This document shows, in pieces, positions 1 through 7,813 of a stretch of DNA of 42,739 nucleotides. The stretch covers positions 99,223-141,961 of the forward strand of contig DUBC01000011.1 of assembly GCA_012960505.1 (NCBI GenBank), in the 5' to 3' direction. Source of the stretch: Verrucomicrobiales bacterium. Its GTDB lineage: Bacteria; Verrucomicrobiota; Verrucomicrobiia; Verrucomicrobiales; DEV007. A model generated the notes under the pieces. The model made no database searches. It was given only the letters and a program-made list of their open reading frames with translations, and was not told the DNA's origin. Position 1 is the first letter of the stretch, and each line of letters opens with the position of its first letter. The position numbers and the translations under genes are program-made.

Positions 1-1
1 T

Positions 2-100
2 GTAGCTGAAACTCCACCAGCCGAAGAGCCACCAGCCGAAGAGCCACCAGCCGAAGAGCCACCAGCCGAAGAATCTGAAGAAAAGGACAAGACCGATTGA
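2..100 (+). CDS. C-terminal tail of the gene upstream of secY, probably ribosomal protein L15 (partial)
   Basis: An open frame enters from the left edge and ends with TGA at 98-100. The 32 visible residues are four PPAEE units (15-nt direct repeats, 14-73) followed by a charged SEEKDKTD end. Nothing in this stretch identifies a family. L15 (rplO) is inferred only because it normally sits directly before secY in the spc operon. If so, this L15 carries an acidic Pro/Ala/Glu tail, parallel to the repeat extension on S11 in the same cluster. secY begins 69 bases downstream, consistent with co-transcription. Confidence 0.55.
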   Translation, partial: VAETPPAEEPPAEEPPAEEPPAEESEEKDKTD

Positions 101-169
101 TCGATCTTTACCAATTTTCAATTGGTATGATCAGATGTTGATCTCTTAATATTATCTTACCTAGCAATT

Positions 170-1711
170 ATGATTTCTGCGTTTAGCAATACATTAAAAA
201 TACCGGAGCTTAGGCAGCGGATTTTCTTTACTCTTATAATCATTGTTATTGTTAGAGTCGGAGCCGCAATTCCACTCCCTGGTGTAAATTCAACAGTGTT
301 ACAGGCGGCGCTTGACGCGGCTGCAGATGCCGCAGCCAAAGCAGGTGGGGGAGACGAAACGGGTGGCGGAGCTATCGGAGCGCTTGTTAACGTATTTAGT
401 GGTGGAGGCCTAAAGAATTGCGCCATTTTTGCATTGGGAATTATGCCATACATTAGTGCGTCAATTATGATGCAGCTTATGACTGCTGTTGTTCCTCAAT
501 TACAAAGATTATCTCGGGAAGATGGTGGTAGATCCAAAATCAACATGCTGACCCGATATGTTACGATTGTTCTATGCCTAATACAGGGATATATGCTTGC
601 CAAATCACTACAATTTCCGGCGAATAATATTTTTCTTGCTGATATTGCTCGATACATCGGTGAATCAGAAGCTCTTGTGCCCGAGTATGGGCCCAAGTTT
701 GTCTTTGTGACCGTGATGGTTATTACGGCAGGAACAATGTTAATGATGTGGCTAGGTGAACAGGTCACTGAGAGAGGTATTGGTAATGGAATCTCATTGA
801 TAATTTCAGTTAATATAGTTTCAGCTCTGCCAGGTGCCTTGGTGCAGGTATGGGAAACATATATATCAGGAGCCGTAGTTGCCGCTGGCGAAACAGCAAA
901 CTTACGGCAGCCCTTAACGCTAGTGTTTTTGGTCGCATTGCTTTTTGTGGTTATTGCCGCTGTGATTAGTATTACTCAGGCATTAAGAAAAATAACAATT
1001 CAATATGCTAAACGAGTCGTTGGCAGAAAAGTTTATGGGGGGCAAAGTTCATACCTTCCATTAAAAGTAAACTATGCAGGAGTGATGCCCATTATCTTTG
1101 CTCAGGCGATTGTGCTGTTCCCTGCACAAATAATCGCTTTTGCTTTTAAAGATAATTTAACAATGAATAACATTGCCTCTCAATTGACATCGGGTTGGAT
1201 GTATTACACTCTGACTGGTTTGTTGATTTTCTTTTTCAGTTATTTCTGGGTCGCAACAATGTTTCAGCCAACGCAGATAGCTGATGATTTAAAGAAGAAT
1301 GGTGGATACATTCCAGGCCATAGGCCTGGTAAACCTACCGCCGCTTTCCTTGATTTTACGATGAGCCGGTTAACATTTGCTGGAGCTATTTTTCTTACTG
1401 TCATTGCATTGTTGCCAGCGTTAGTTGCAAGGAGAGCAGGGATTTCAATGAACGTTGCTCAATTCTTCGGAGGGACTAGTCTTTTGATTTTAGTTGGTGT
1501 TCTTCTCGACATGATGAGACAAGCAGAGACCCACCTCATACAAAGGCATTACGATGGATTTTTGCGTAAAGGAAAAATCCGTGGGCGAACTGATCGGCGC
1601 TTAGGAGCCGGTGCTGCCGCGGGTAGTAATTCTATGGTGTGGCTTTATCTTTTTATTGCGGTGCTCATTATAGTTGGAGTCGTTTCAATCATGATTAACT
1701 CGGGGAGTTAA
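170..1711 (+). CDS. secY: Protein translocase subunit SecY
   Basis: SecY is the channel of the SecYEG translocon, which exports unfolded proteins across the inner membrane and inserts membrane proteins. The 513-residue product has about ten hydrophobic segments and typical SecY features: an N-terminal cytoplasmic helix ending in the first TM (PELRQRIFFTLIIIVIVRVG), LPGV after TM1, the Arg/Gly-rich cytoplasmic loop containing ERGIGNGISL, and the TM8-9 loop containing GGYIPGHRPGKPT. At 513 residues it is longer than the roughly 440 of E. coli SecY. The extra length includes an Ala/Gly-rich insertion after TM1 (about residues 46-75) and a longer C-terminal tail that ends in a further hydrophobic segment. 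It lies in the spc-type ribosomal operon, between the presumed rplO and map. Confidence 0.97.
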   Translation: MISAFSNTLKIPELRQRIFFTLIIIVIVRVGAAIPLPGVNSTVLQAALDAAADAAAKAGGGDETGGGAIGALVNVFSGGGLKNCAIFALGIMPYISASIMMQLMTAVVPQLQRLSREDGGRSKINMLTRYVTIVLCLIQGYMLAKSLQFPANNIFLADIARYIGESEALVPEYGPKFVFVTVMVITAGTMLMMWLGEQVTERGIGNGISLIISVNIVSALPGALVQVWETYISGAVVAAGETANLRQPLTLVFLVALLFVVIAAVISITQALRKITIQYAKRVVGRKVYGGQSSYLPLKVNYAGVMPIIFAQAIVLFPAQIIAFAFKDNLTMNNIASQLTSGWMYYTLTGLLIFFFSYFWVATMFQPTQIADDLKKNGGYIPGHRPGKPTAAFLDFTMSRLTFAGAIFLTVIALLPALVARRAGISMNVAQFFGGTSLLILVGVLLDMMRQAETHLIQRHYDGFLRKGKIRGRTDRRLGAGAAAGSNSMVWLYLFIAVLIIVGVVSIMINSGS

Positions 1712-1756
1712 GGGCATTGATTAAAGCCTCTTTGGAATCATCAGAAGCAGAGGAAG

Positions 1757-2545
1757 ATGCCAATTTACCGAGGCAAACAAGTCGAGTCTATACGTGCAGC
1801 TTGCGGATTAGCTCGTGACATTCTTTTAGAATCTGCAGCACAGATAAAACCAGGAATTACGACTGGTGAAGTTGATTTCTTTGCAGCTGATCTAATGCAA
1901 AAAAATAATTGTAAGAGTGCGTTTCTTGGTTATAAGCAAAGGAGTGGCCCTGCTTTTCCCGGCAATGTTTGCATATCAGTAAATGATGAAATCGTACACG
2001 GCATTGGTGGACCAAGGGTCATCCAACCTGGTGATATTATAAAATTGGACGTTGGGATAATTAAGGATGGTTGGGTAGGAGATAATGCTTTGACTGTCCC
2101 TGTGGGAGACGTTGGTCATGAAGTTGAGAAGCTTCTATTGGCAACTGAAGAATCTCTACATATTGCCATAAGTTTTGCTCGGGAAGGGGTCATGCTTGGT
2201 GACTTGTGTGCTTCAGTAGAAAAACATGTAAGAACTAAAGGATTTACAGTTGTCAGAGAATTTGTAGGTCATGGTGTGGGTAAGAACCTTCACGAGTCGC
2301 CGCAGATTCCTAATTATCGCCCCGAAACGAACCGACCTAAATTGAGGCAAGGGATGATTTTAGCAATAGAGCCAATGGTTAATATGGGCAGTGCGGGGAT
2401 AAAAATGCTTGATGATGATTGGACAGTTGTCACTGTAGATGGGAAACAAAGTGCTCATTTTGAACATACTGTATTGATTACCGATGGAGAGCCAGAGATC
2501 CTAACTTGGCGCGAAAGGACTATGATGGCTGGGTCTACAGCTTAA
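1757..2545 (+). CDS. map: Type I methionine aminopeptidase
   Basis: This cytosolic metalloprotease removes the initiator methionine from new proteins. The 262-residue length is normal for a bacterial type I enzyme. All five metal ligands and the substrate-facing histidine can be placed: H81 (in HGIGG), D98 (KLDVG), D109 (GDNA), H172 (GHGVG), E205 (AIEPM) and E236 (FEHTV). The ATG at 1757 follows an AGAGGAAG ribosome-binding stretch. It lies 45 bases after secY; the secY-map order is the common bacterial arrangement. The usual next gene, infA, is missing; a 263-base spacer with a small uncharacterised ORF precedes rpmJ. Confidence 0.97.
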   Translation: MPIYRGKQVESIRAACGLARDILLESAAQIKPGITTGEVDFFAADLMQKNNCKSAFLGYKQRSGPAFPGNVCISVNDEIVHGIGGPRVIQPGDIIKLDVGIIKDGWVGDNALTVPVGDVGHEVEKLLLATEESLHIAISFAREGVMLGDLCASVEKHVRTKGFTVVREFVGHGVGKNLHESPQIPNYRPETNRPKLRQGMILAIEPMVNMGSAGIKMLDDDWTVVTVDGKQSAHFEHTVLITDGEPEILTWRERTMMAGSTA

Positions 2546-2615
2546 AATTCATTGAATCTTAAATATTTATCAACTTCAAGCCCGTGAATTGCCTTAAAAA
2601 TAGGAGAAGAGTGCC

Positions 2616-2774
2616 TTGCAGACTGCGCAATCTATGCTAAATATTTCCTCCGCTTTTGCAGAAGCTGTACGGCTTCTTCATTTAAAAATCCTTGGTGCTG
2701 CTTTGATTAGAGTTGTGTCGAGGTTGAAGATTTACGAAGAGTTTCGAATTGCGGCAATGAAAGGTAGAGTCTAA
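2616..2774 (+). CDS. Possible small basic protein between map and rpmJ (52 or 46 aa)
   Basis: A short open frame can start at TTG 2616, eight bases after an AGGAG box (2602-2606), giving 52 residues, or at ATG 2634, giving 46. It ends at TAA 2772-2774. The product is an amphipathic, basic, probably helical peptide ([19 protein letters not shown], then [14 protein letters not shown]). It occupies the place where infA often sits but shows no resemblance to IF-1. Support is the well-spaced ribosome-binding site, operon position and charge pattern. Against it are its shortness and lack of any family I recognise. It could be fortuitous leader sequence for rpmJ. Confidence 0.3.
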   Translation: MQTAQSMLNISSAFAEAVRLLHLKILGAALIRVVSRLKIYEEFRIAAMKGRV

Positions 2775-2808
2775 TTGGCTCAGGCCGCAAATAAACAAAG
2801 CAAATAAA

Positions 2809-2922
2809 ATGAAAGTAAGACCTTCTGTGAAGCGATTCTGTGAATCCTGTCGAGTTATTCGGCGGGAGGGAGTCGTGCGAGTTATTTGCAAAAATCCAAG
2901 GCACAAGCAGAGACAAGGTTAA
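2809..2922 (+). CDS. rpmJ: 50S ribosomal protein L36
   Basis: This 37-residue protein matches L36 over its whole length (MKVRPSVK at the start, ending [17 protein letters not shown]). It is the zinc-binding form of the ribosomal protein, with ligands C11, C14, C27 and H32 in the CxxC...CxxxxH pattern. L36 binds 23S rRNA in the large subunit. The ATG at 2809 gives the canonical N-terminus. rpsM begins seven bases after the stop, so the two genes are probably translationally coupled. Confidence 0.95.
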   Translation: MKVRPSVKRFCESCRVIRREGVVRVICKNPRHKQRQG

Positions 2923-2929
2923 TTTTCAA

Positions 2930-3328
2930 ATGGCTAGACTTTTAGGTATAGAAATTCCGAACGAGAAACGTATAGAAGCCTCGCTTCCGTACATATATGG
3001 CGTAGGTCATCAAACAGCAAAAAAGGTTCTTGAGGAAGCTGGTATAAATCCTGACATACGAACTGGTGAGCTGACTAGCGACCAATTGAGCCAAATAGTT
3101 AATGCTATTAATTCTGCGGGAATTATCATTGAAGGTGATCTAAGAAGAGAGCTTCAATCTAACATGAAGCGCTTGCAGCAAATTAATTCCTACCGTGGAA
3201 TATTGCATCGCAGAGGCATGCCAGTTCGTGGGCAGAGGACCAAGACGAATGCGAGAACTCGTAAAGGCGGAAAAAAGAGAACGGTAGGTGTTGAACGGAA
3301 TCCGAACGCGAAAAAAGGAAAGGTTTAA
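2930..3328 (+). CDS. rpsM: 30S ribosomal protein S13
   Basis: S13 lies in the head of the small subunit and contacts the P-site tRNA and the L5/L31 bridge. The chosen ATG at 2930 gives the canonical start [14 protein letters not shown] and 132 residues; the same frame is open further upstream only because it overlaps rpmJ in another frame. Family features are the helix-two-turn-helix segment [18 protein letters not shown], the [12 protein letters not shown] central helix, and the basic [20 protein letters not shown]-terminal block that reaches towards tRNA. It is followed 46 bases later by rpsK, as in alpha operons. Confidence 0.97.
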   Translation: MARLLGIEIPNEKRIEASLPYIYGVGHQTAKKVLEEAGINPDIRTGELTSDQLSQIVNAINSAGIIIEGDLRRELQSNMKRLQQINSYRGILHRRGMPVRGQRTKTNARTRKGGKKRTVGVERNPNAKKGKV

Positions 3329-3374
3329 CGAATTTTTTAATGGATTTTATTCGTAGAATATTTATTTAATTTAT

Positions 3375-4136
3375 ATGGCTGACGACGAAAAGGAATTACC
3401 AAAAGAGGAAGCTCCGAAGGCAGAAGAGGAAACTCCGAAGGCAGAAGAGGAAACTCCGAAGGTAGAAGAGGAAACTCCGAAGGCAGAAGAGAAAGCTCCG
3501 AAGGCAGAAGAGAAAGCTCCGAAGGCAGAAGAGAAAGCTCCGAAGGTAGAAGAGAAAACTCCGAAGGCAGAAGAGAAAACTCCGAAGGCAGAAGAGAAAG
3601 CTCCGAAGGTAGAAGAGAAAGCTCCGAAAGCAGAAGAGAAAGCTCCGAAAGCAGAAGGTGAAGCTCCGAAAGCAGAAGGTGGCGAGGAGAAAGAGGGTAA
3701 AAAGAAGACTGCAGCTGATGTACTTTTAGAGCTTGATGGTCCTGAGGCTGATGCTAAACAGAAGGTCGTAAAATCTAAGGGTAGTAAGAATATCCACTCC
3801 GGAATAGTTCATGTTTTAGCTACATTTAATAATACAATTGTTACGATTACAGATACGAGAGGAAATGTAATAGGTTGGTCCACTTCTGGGAAAATGGGAT
3901 TCAGGGGATCTAGAAAGAGTACTGCTTATGCAGCTCAAGTAGTATCTCAAGATGCTTGTCGTCAGGCAATGAGCCACGGATTAAAGCAAGCTGATGTGCG
4001 AGTCAAAGGTCCAGGATCTGGCCGCGAGTCAGCAGTTAGGGCAGTCCAAGGAATAGGAATTGAAGTTAAGAATATATCTGATGTAACTCCAATACCACAT
4101 AATGGATGCCGTCCCAAAAAGGCTCGAAGAGTTTAA
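3375..4136 (+). CDS. rpsK: 30S ribosomal protein S11 with long Lys/Glu/Pro repeat extension
   Basis: S11 is a platform protein of the small subunit that binds 16S rRNA near the mRNA exit. The S11 domain occupies residues about 130-253 and is complete: [52 protein letters not shown] and the end [13 protein letters not shown]. Residues 1-129 are an added region of 13 heptads of the form [AT]PK[AV]E[EG][EKG] (about 13-103) and a Lys-rich linker. The extension must be translated: from the repeat's end to the methionine inside the S11 core (GKMGF) there is no in-frame ATG, GTG or TTG. The gene is therefore about twice the usual length. Its charged, low-complexity nature suggests a flexible tail at the ribosome surface. 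Function is unknown. Confidence 0.96.
   Translation: MADDEKELPKEEAPKAEEETPKAEEETPKVEEETPKAEEKAPKAEEKAPKAEEKAPKVEEKTPKAEEKTPKAEEKAPKVEEKAPKAEEKAPKAEGEAPKAEGGEEKEGKKKTAADVLLELDGPEADAKQKVVKSKGSKNIHSGIVHVLATFNNTIVTITDTRGNVIGWSTSGKMGFRGSRKSTAYAAQVVSQDACRQAMSHGLKQADVRVKGPGSGRESAVRAVQGIGIEVKNISDVTPIPHNGCRPKKARRV
3411..3683 (+). repeat. 13 tandem 21-bp repeats in the 5' part of rpsK
   Basis: Units of the form (g/a)ctccgaa(g/a)g(c/t)agaagagaaa recur every 21 bases without a break in reading frame and encode the heptads of the S11 extension. Copies differ at only a few positions, mainly Ala/Thr and Ala/Val codons and the last Glu/Lys. This suggests recent expansion by slippage or unequal recombination, so copy number may vary between strains. 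Confidence 0.92.
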
Positions 4137-4166
4137 CCGTATTTCAGTAATAAAAAATTTAAGCAC

Positions 4167-4784
4167 ATGGCACGTTACACAGGTCCTCGCGATAAAATAA
4201 GCCGCCGTTTTGGAGTTCCTCTCTTTGGTCCAACTAAGGCACTTGAGCGTAAAGCATATCCACCAGGTCAGCATGGTGGTAAAAGAGGTGGGCGCAGGAA
4301 TAAGGTTTCAGATTATTCTGTTGCTTTGGCTGAAAAGCAAAAACTCAGGTTTCAGTATGGAGTCTTAGAAAAGCAGTTCCGTCGTTACTTTGCGCAAGCG
4401 CAACGCCGTCGTGGTGTGACTGGAATCCTTTTGATACAGCTCCTTGAGATGAGGTTAGATAATATTGTCTATCGTATGGGCTTTTCTATTACGCGGGCCG
4501 GTGCTCGGCAATTCGTTAACCATGGTCATGTTCTAGTTAACGGCCAGAAAGTGGATATTGTTTCATACAATACAAAGCCAGGCGATAAAATATCAGTTAG
4601 AGATAATCCAGGTTCAAAGCAGTTGGCCCTCCGCGGTCTTGATTTGACTCAGGCAATATCCCAAGCCGAATGGCTTGTGGTCGACAGAGATGAGCTAGAA
4701 GGTACTATTTCACGTATTCCAGAAAGAGATGAAGTGGATCCTATGGTTAATGAGCAGCTAGTAGTTGAGCTTTACTCAAGATAA
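4167..4784 (+). CDS. rpsD: 30S ribosomal protein S4
   Basis: S4 nucleates assembly of the 30S body and binds the 16S five-way junction. The 205-residue product has the normal length. The N-terminal segment is MARYTGPRDKISRRFGVPLF, lacking the Cys cluster of zinc-binding S4s. The S4 RNA-binding fold follows (LLEMRLDNIVYRMGFSITRAGARQFVNHGHVLVNG). It starts 30 bases after rpsK. The genes that usually follow, rpoA and rplQ, are absent: a strong terminator follows within 20 bases and the next genes belong to sulfur amino-acid metabolism. Confidence 0.97.
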   Translation: MARYTGPRDKISRRFGVPLFGPTKALERKAYPPGQHGGKRGGRRNKVSDYSVALAEKQKLRFQYGVLEKQFRRYFAQAQRRRGVTGILLIQLLEMRLDNIVYRMGFSITRAGARQFVNHGHVLVNGQKVDIVSYNTKPGDKISVRDNPGSKQLALRGLDLTQAISQAEWLVVDRDELEGTISRIPERDEVDPMVNEQLVVELYSR

Positions 4785-4802
4785 TTAATTTTAATCCCCA
4801 AT

Positions 4803-4849
4803 AGGAGGCGGTGTTTCTTTTTTTTAAGGGCGCCGCCTTCTTTCTTTTC
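4803..4849 (+). terminator. Rho-independent terminator after rpsD
   Basis: The arms AGGAGGCGGTG (4803-4813) and CGCCGCCTTCT (4831-4841) pair over 11 positions with two G:T wobbles, around a T-rich loop. TTCTTTTC follows. It begins 19 bases after the rpsD stop and marks the end of the ribosomal transcription unit. Confidence 0.85.
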
Positions 4850-4884
4850 ACGAGTTGCTTTTTTTGACACTATAAATTTAAGAA

Positions 4885-6048
4885 ATGAGTGAAGAAGAGA
4901 TAAATGATTGGGGGCATGAAACGTTATCCGTTCATGGCGGTCTCGATTACACCGGAGATACGGGGGCTGTAATTCCTCCAATATTTATGACGTCGACTTT
5001 TGAGAGCGGTAACGCTGAAGGTTTTGATTATACTAGATCAGGAAATCCGAACTTTAGAAACTTAGAAAAGGTTTTAGCTGATTTGGAAGGGGCAAAGAGG
5101 GCATCTGTTTTTGCGAGTGGAGTGTCTGCTATAACGGCAATTACATCGACGCTTTCTTCTGGAGCAAAAATAGTTGCTGAAGAAAATATTTATGGATGCA
5201 CTTATAGGTTATTTGAGCAGGTCTTTGCTAAGTTTGGTGTTGAAGTGGAGTACCTTGATTTGACTGCACAAAATAATATAGATTTAATAAATAAAATTCA
5301 GCCTCAATTAGTTTGGATAGAATCGCCCACTAACCCTCTTTTAAAGATAATTGATATTGAGTTAGTAGCCAAGGCAGCTCATGAAGCGGGGGCTTCTTTG
5401 ATTGTAGATAACACTTTTGCATCGAGTTGCTTGCAGCGGCCTTTAGAACTAGGTGCTGATTTATCGCTTCTTAGTACTACTAAGTATACGAATGGACATT
5501 CTGATACATTGGGGGGCGTGGTCTGTTCAGCTGGTGATGAATGGGGCGATAAAATGGTTTTTGCTCAGAAAGCCTTAGGGCTTCAACCTTCTCCTTTCGG
5601 ATGTTGGTTGATCCAGAGGGGATTGAAAACACAAAGCTTAAGAATTACAAAACACTCTAGCAATGCTCTTGCTGTGGCTTCATTCTTTGAGCGAGAATTT
5701 CCTGATGCGGTTGTTCGTTATCCATTCTTAGAGTCCCATCCCCAATATGAAATTGCCAAAAAGCAAATGAGTGGAGGTTCTGGTGTGGTCACTGTTGATC
5801 TGGGTTTAACACTTGAAGATACCCAGAATTTTCTACAGAGATTAAAGTTGTTTACAATGGCAGAGAGTTTGGGAGGGATTGAATCGTTAAGTTGTCACCC
5901 AACATCAATGACACATGCGTCCGTACCTAAAGACGTGCGAGAAAGTATTGGTATCACAGATTCTCTTTTTCGTCTTTCGGTGGGGATTGAGAACGAAGAA
6001 GATTTGATTAATGACATCAAATCTTCTCTACCCGAGAGAGCGTCGTAG
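4885..6048 (+). CDS. Cys/Met-metabolism PLP-dependent enzyme (cystathionine gamma-synthase / beta- or gamma-lyase type)
   Basis: This 387-residue fold-type I PLP enzyme belongs to the MetB/MetC/MetY family, which makes or cleaves cystathionine and related thioethers in the cytosol. Seen directly: the phosphate-contacting YTRSGNP (49-55), the cofactor-stacking region FASGVSA (76-82), IESPTNP (145-151), VDNTF with the pyridinium-binding D175, and the Schiff-base lysine K200 in STTKYTNGHSD. The C-terminal SLGGIESL and RLSVGIE motifs are also present. Family members with different activities share these motifs, so the exact reaction cannot be assigned. It lies 33 bases upstream of a second, divergent member of the family, suggesting an operon for consecutive transsulfuration steps (synthase plus lyase). 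Confidence 0.93.
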   Translation: MSEEEINDWGHETLSVHGGLDYTGDTGAVIPPIFMTSTFESGNAEGFDYTRSGNPNFRNLEKVLADLEGAKRASVFASGVSAITAITSTLSSGAKIVAEENIYGCTYRLFEQVFAKFGVEVEYLDLTAQNNIDLINKIQPQLVWIESPTNPLLKIIDIELVAKAAHEAGASLIVDNTFASSCLQRPLELGADLSLLSTTKYTNGHSDTLGGVVCSAGDEWGDKMVFAQKALGLQPSPFGCWLIQRGLKTQSLRITKHSSNALAVASFFEREFPDAVVRYPFLESHPQYEIAKKQMSGGSGVVTVDLGLTLEDTQNFLQRLKLFTMAESLGGIESLSCHPTSMTHASVPKDVRESIGITDSLFRLSVGIENEEDLINDIKSSLPERAS

Positions 6049-6081
6049 ATTATACGATATTTTATATCAAATAACTTTATA

Positions 6082-7599
6082 ATGGATCAATCTAGCTCCA
6101 GAGATGTTTTAACGGATCCTCCATGGAGAACAGAGGAGCTTGGCCTTCCGTTACCAGATTCGCCGTATGCAGTTTCGGTTTCTTTGCCTAATTGGCACCA
6201 AGTGATTGGCTATGAAGAAGGCGATGAGGATATTTTGGGCAGTCTGAGGACTGGGTATCCGAGATTTTTTGTTCCTCGTATAATTAAGGAGCTGGAGAGT
6301 AAAGTTTTACTATCATTAGGAGCTCCGAGCGGCACAAAATGTTTAGTTTTTCCTGGCCCGACAGCAGCTGAAAGATGTCAGCAATATATGATCCAAAGAA
6401 CTGATGGTTGGGAGATTAAAACCGAAGAAGTTCTGAATCCTAATGCGAGCGTCGTTTTGTATCCAAATGAGATTGCGGACATTGCGGCAAAGTATTGGAG
6501 GTACTTCGGTGAAGGAGTGAGTGTAAGGCAAGCTGAATCCGTGCTTGCGGAGAAAGATGAGGCTAAGGATCTTGGAACTAATGCCTGCCAAGAGATTAGA
6601 GAGAAAATAGCTTCTGATTCTGGACAACATCCCGAAGATGTTTTCCTTTTTTCCTCTGGAATGGCGGCAGTTGCAGCTACTCACAGAGCCTTAACCTCCT
6701 TGTCCCCGGGCCTGAAGTCAGTACAATTCGATTTCCCTTATGTTGATGTGCTTAGGTTGCAACAAGAAATTGGATCGGGTGTGGTTTTCTTGCCGTCAGC
6801 GGATGAATCTAGTATCACCTCATTGCAAGGCATAGTCGAAGGTGGAGAGTCCCTTTGCGGTGTGTATTGTGAAGTCCCAAGTAATCCTTTATTGCGGAGT
6901 GCTGATCTGCCGAAGATATCTTCTATTCTTTCCCCCTTAGAAATCCCTTTGGTTGTTGATGATACTGTTGCGACTAATGTTAATGTGGATGTTTTTAAAT
7001 ATGCTGATTTGGTTACGACTAGTCTAACAAAGTATTATTCGGGTGTTGGAGATGTGATTGCGGGTGCGGTTACAGTTAACCGTGATTCTGTTCATAGGGA
7101 ACGAATGAATTCTTTATTGTCGGAACAAGAAGGTGATGGGATTTGGTACGAAGATGCAATTGTTTTGAAGAACAATGTGATTGATTACAGGGATCGAGTC
7201 ATGCGAGTAAATGATACGACTCCTCAACTCGTTGAATGGTTGAGGAATCATGATGCAGTTGAAAAAGTTTGGTACCCTAAGTATGAAACGCGCGATAACT
7301 ATGATGCGGTTAGAAAAGAAGGAGGAGGTTTTAGTGGTCTATTTTCAATTCTTCTCAAGAATCCGGACAATAACAGTCCCGCATTTTATGATTCATTAGA
7401 GCTATGCAAGGGGCCTAGCCTGGGTGTGCAATTCACAATAGTTTGTCCTTATACATTACTTGCTCATTATGATGAGTTGGATTGGTGTGAGGATTTAGGT
7501 GTTTCTCGTTGGCTATTGAGAGTAAGCGTGGGGCAGGAGCCTTATGAATATATTCGTGCCCGCTTCGAGAAAGCTTTAGGGAATGTGACCGAATATTAG
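6082..7599 (+). CDS. Cystathionine gamma-synthase-like PLP enzyme, fungal-type long form
   Basis: The 505-residue product has a Cys/Met-metabolism PLP core at about 185-500: SSGMAAVAA (191-199), EVPSNPLL (264-271), VVDDTV with D293, and the Schiff-base lysine K317 in TTSLTKYYSGVGD. Ahead of it is an extra region of about 180 residues containing PYAVSVSLPNWHQVIGYEEG and RTGYPRFFVP. As I know the family, this N-terminal block is characteristic of fungal cystathionine gamma-synthases (Str2/YML082W type) and absent from E. coli MetB. Probable role: forming cystathionine from an activated homoserine ester and cysteine. Many substitutions in otherwise invariant motifs mean a changed specificity is possible. 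It is likely co-transcribed with the preceding family member. Confidence 0.85.
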   Translation: MDQSSSRDVLTDPPWRTEELGLPLPDSPYAVSVSLPNWHQVIGYEEGDEDILGSLRTGYPRFFVPRIIKELESKVLLSLGAPSGTKCLVFPGPTAAERCQQYMIQRTDGWEIKTEEVLNPNASVVLYPNEIADIAAKYWRYFGEGVSVRQAESVLAEKDEAKDLGTNACQEIREKIASDSGQHPEDVFLFSSGMAAVAATHRALTSLSPGLKSVQFDFPYVDVLRLQQEIGSGVVFLPSADESSITSLQGIVEGGESLCGVYCEVPSNPLLRSADLPKISSILSPLEIPLVVDDTVATNVNVDVFKYADLVTTSLTKYYSGVGDVIAGAVTVNRDSVHRERMNSLLSEQEGDGIWYEDAIVLKNNVIDYRDRVMRVNDTTPQLVEWLRNHDAVEKVWYPKYETRDNYDAVRKEGGGFSGLFSILLKNPDNNSPAFYDSLELCKGPSLGVQFTIVCPYTLLAHYDELDWCEDLGVSRWLLRVSVGQEPYEYIRARFEKALGNVTEY

Positions 7600-7641
7600 G
7601 GCCCGTATATTGGAGTTAAATTATTCTCCAAAAAAGAAGAT

Positions 7642-7718
7642 TGGATGCGGGGGTAGGATTTGAACCTACGACCTCCAGGTTATGAGCCTGACGAGCTACC
7701 GAACTGCTCTACCCCGCA
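7642..7718 (-). tRNA. tRNA-Met (CAT), initiator-like
   Basis: The reverse complement folds as a 77-nt tRNA with encoded CCA (7642-7644 on the plus strand reads TGG). The anticodon loop is CTCATAA. It has the initiator-type A11:U24 pair in the D stem (GAGC/GCTC), a TTCAAATC T loop and the GGTAGCTCGTC D-arm end found in bacterial tRNA-fMet, and no resemblance to the elongator. Two initiator hallmarks look altered. Positions 1 and 72 are T and A, so they can pair instead of being the usual C/A mismatch. The anticodon stem reads TCAGG/CCTGG, giving A29:U41 in place of the first of three G:C pairs. Confidence 0.93.
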
Positions 7719-7813
7719 CTTTTATAATGGCGATGGTTAGGCTGTATTCAACTTTAAATTAACGCTAATTGAAAAAGTTTGAACGTTTTTAAAGGATGGA
7801 GGGGTAAAAGGGC

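Noticed and set aside
3411..3683. CRISPR-like periodic repeat in rpsK
   Set aside because: Units are 21 bp with no spacers, in frame, and encode a protein repeat.
4850..4884. S-box/SAM riboswitch ahead of the sulfur-amino-acid genes
   Set aside because: Only about 35 bases separate the terminator of rpsD from the start codon, too short for a riboswitch aptamer.
7610..7631. Hairpin TTGGAG/CTCCAA after the second PLP enzyme as a terminator
   Set aside because: It is followed by A residues on the plus strand, and the T run on the minus strand lies before the stem, so neither strand shows a proper Rho-independent signal.
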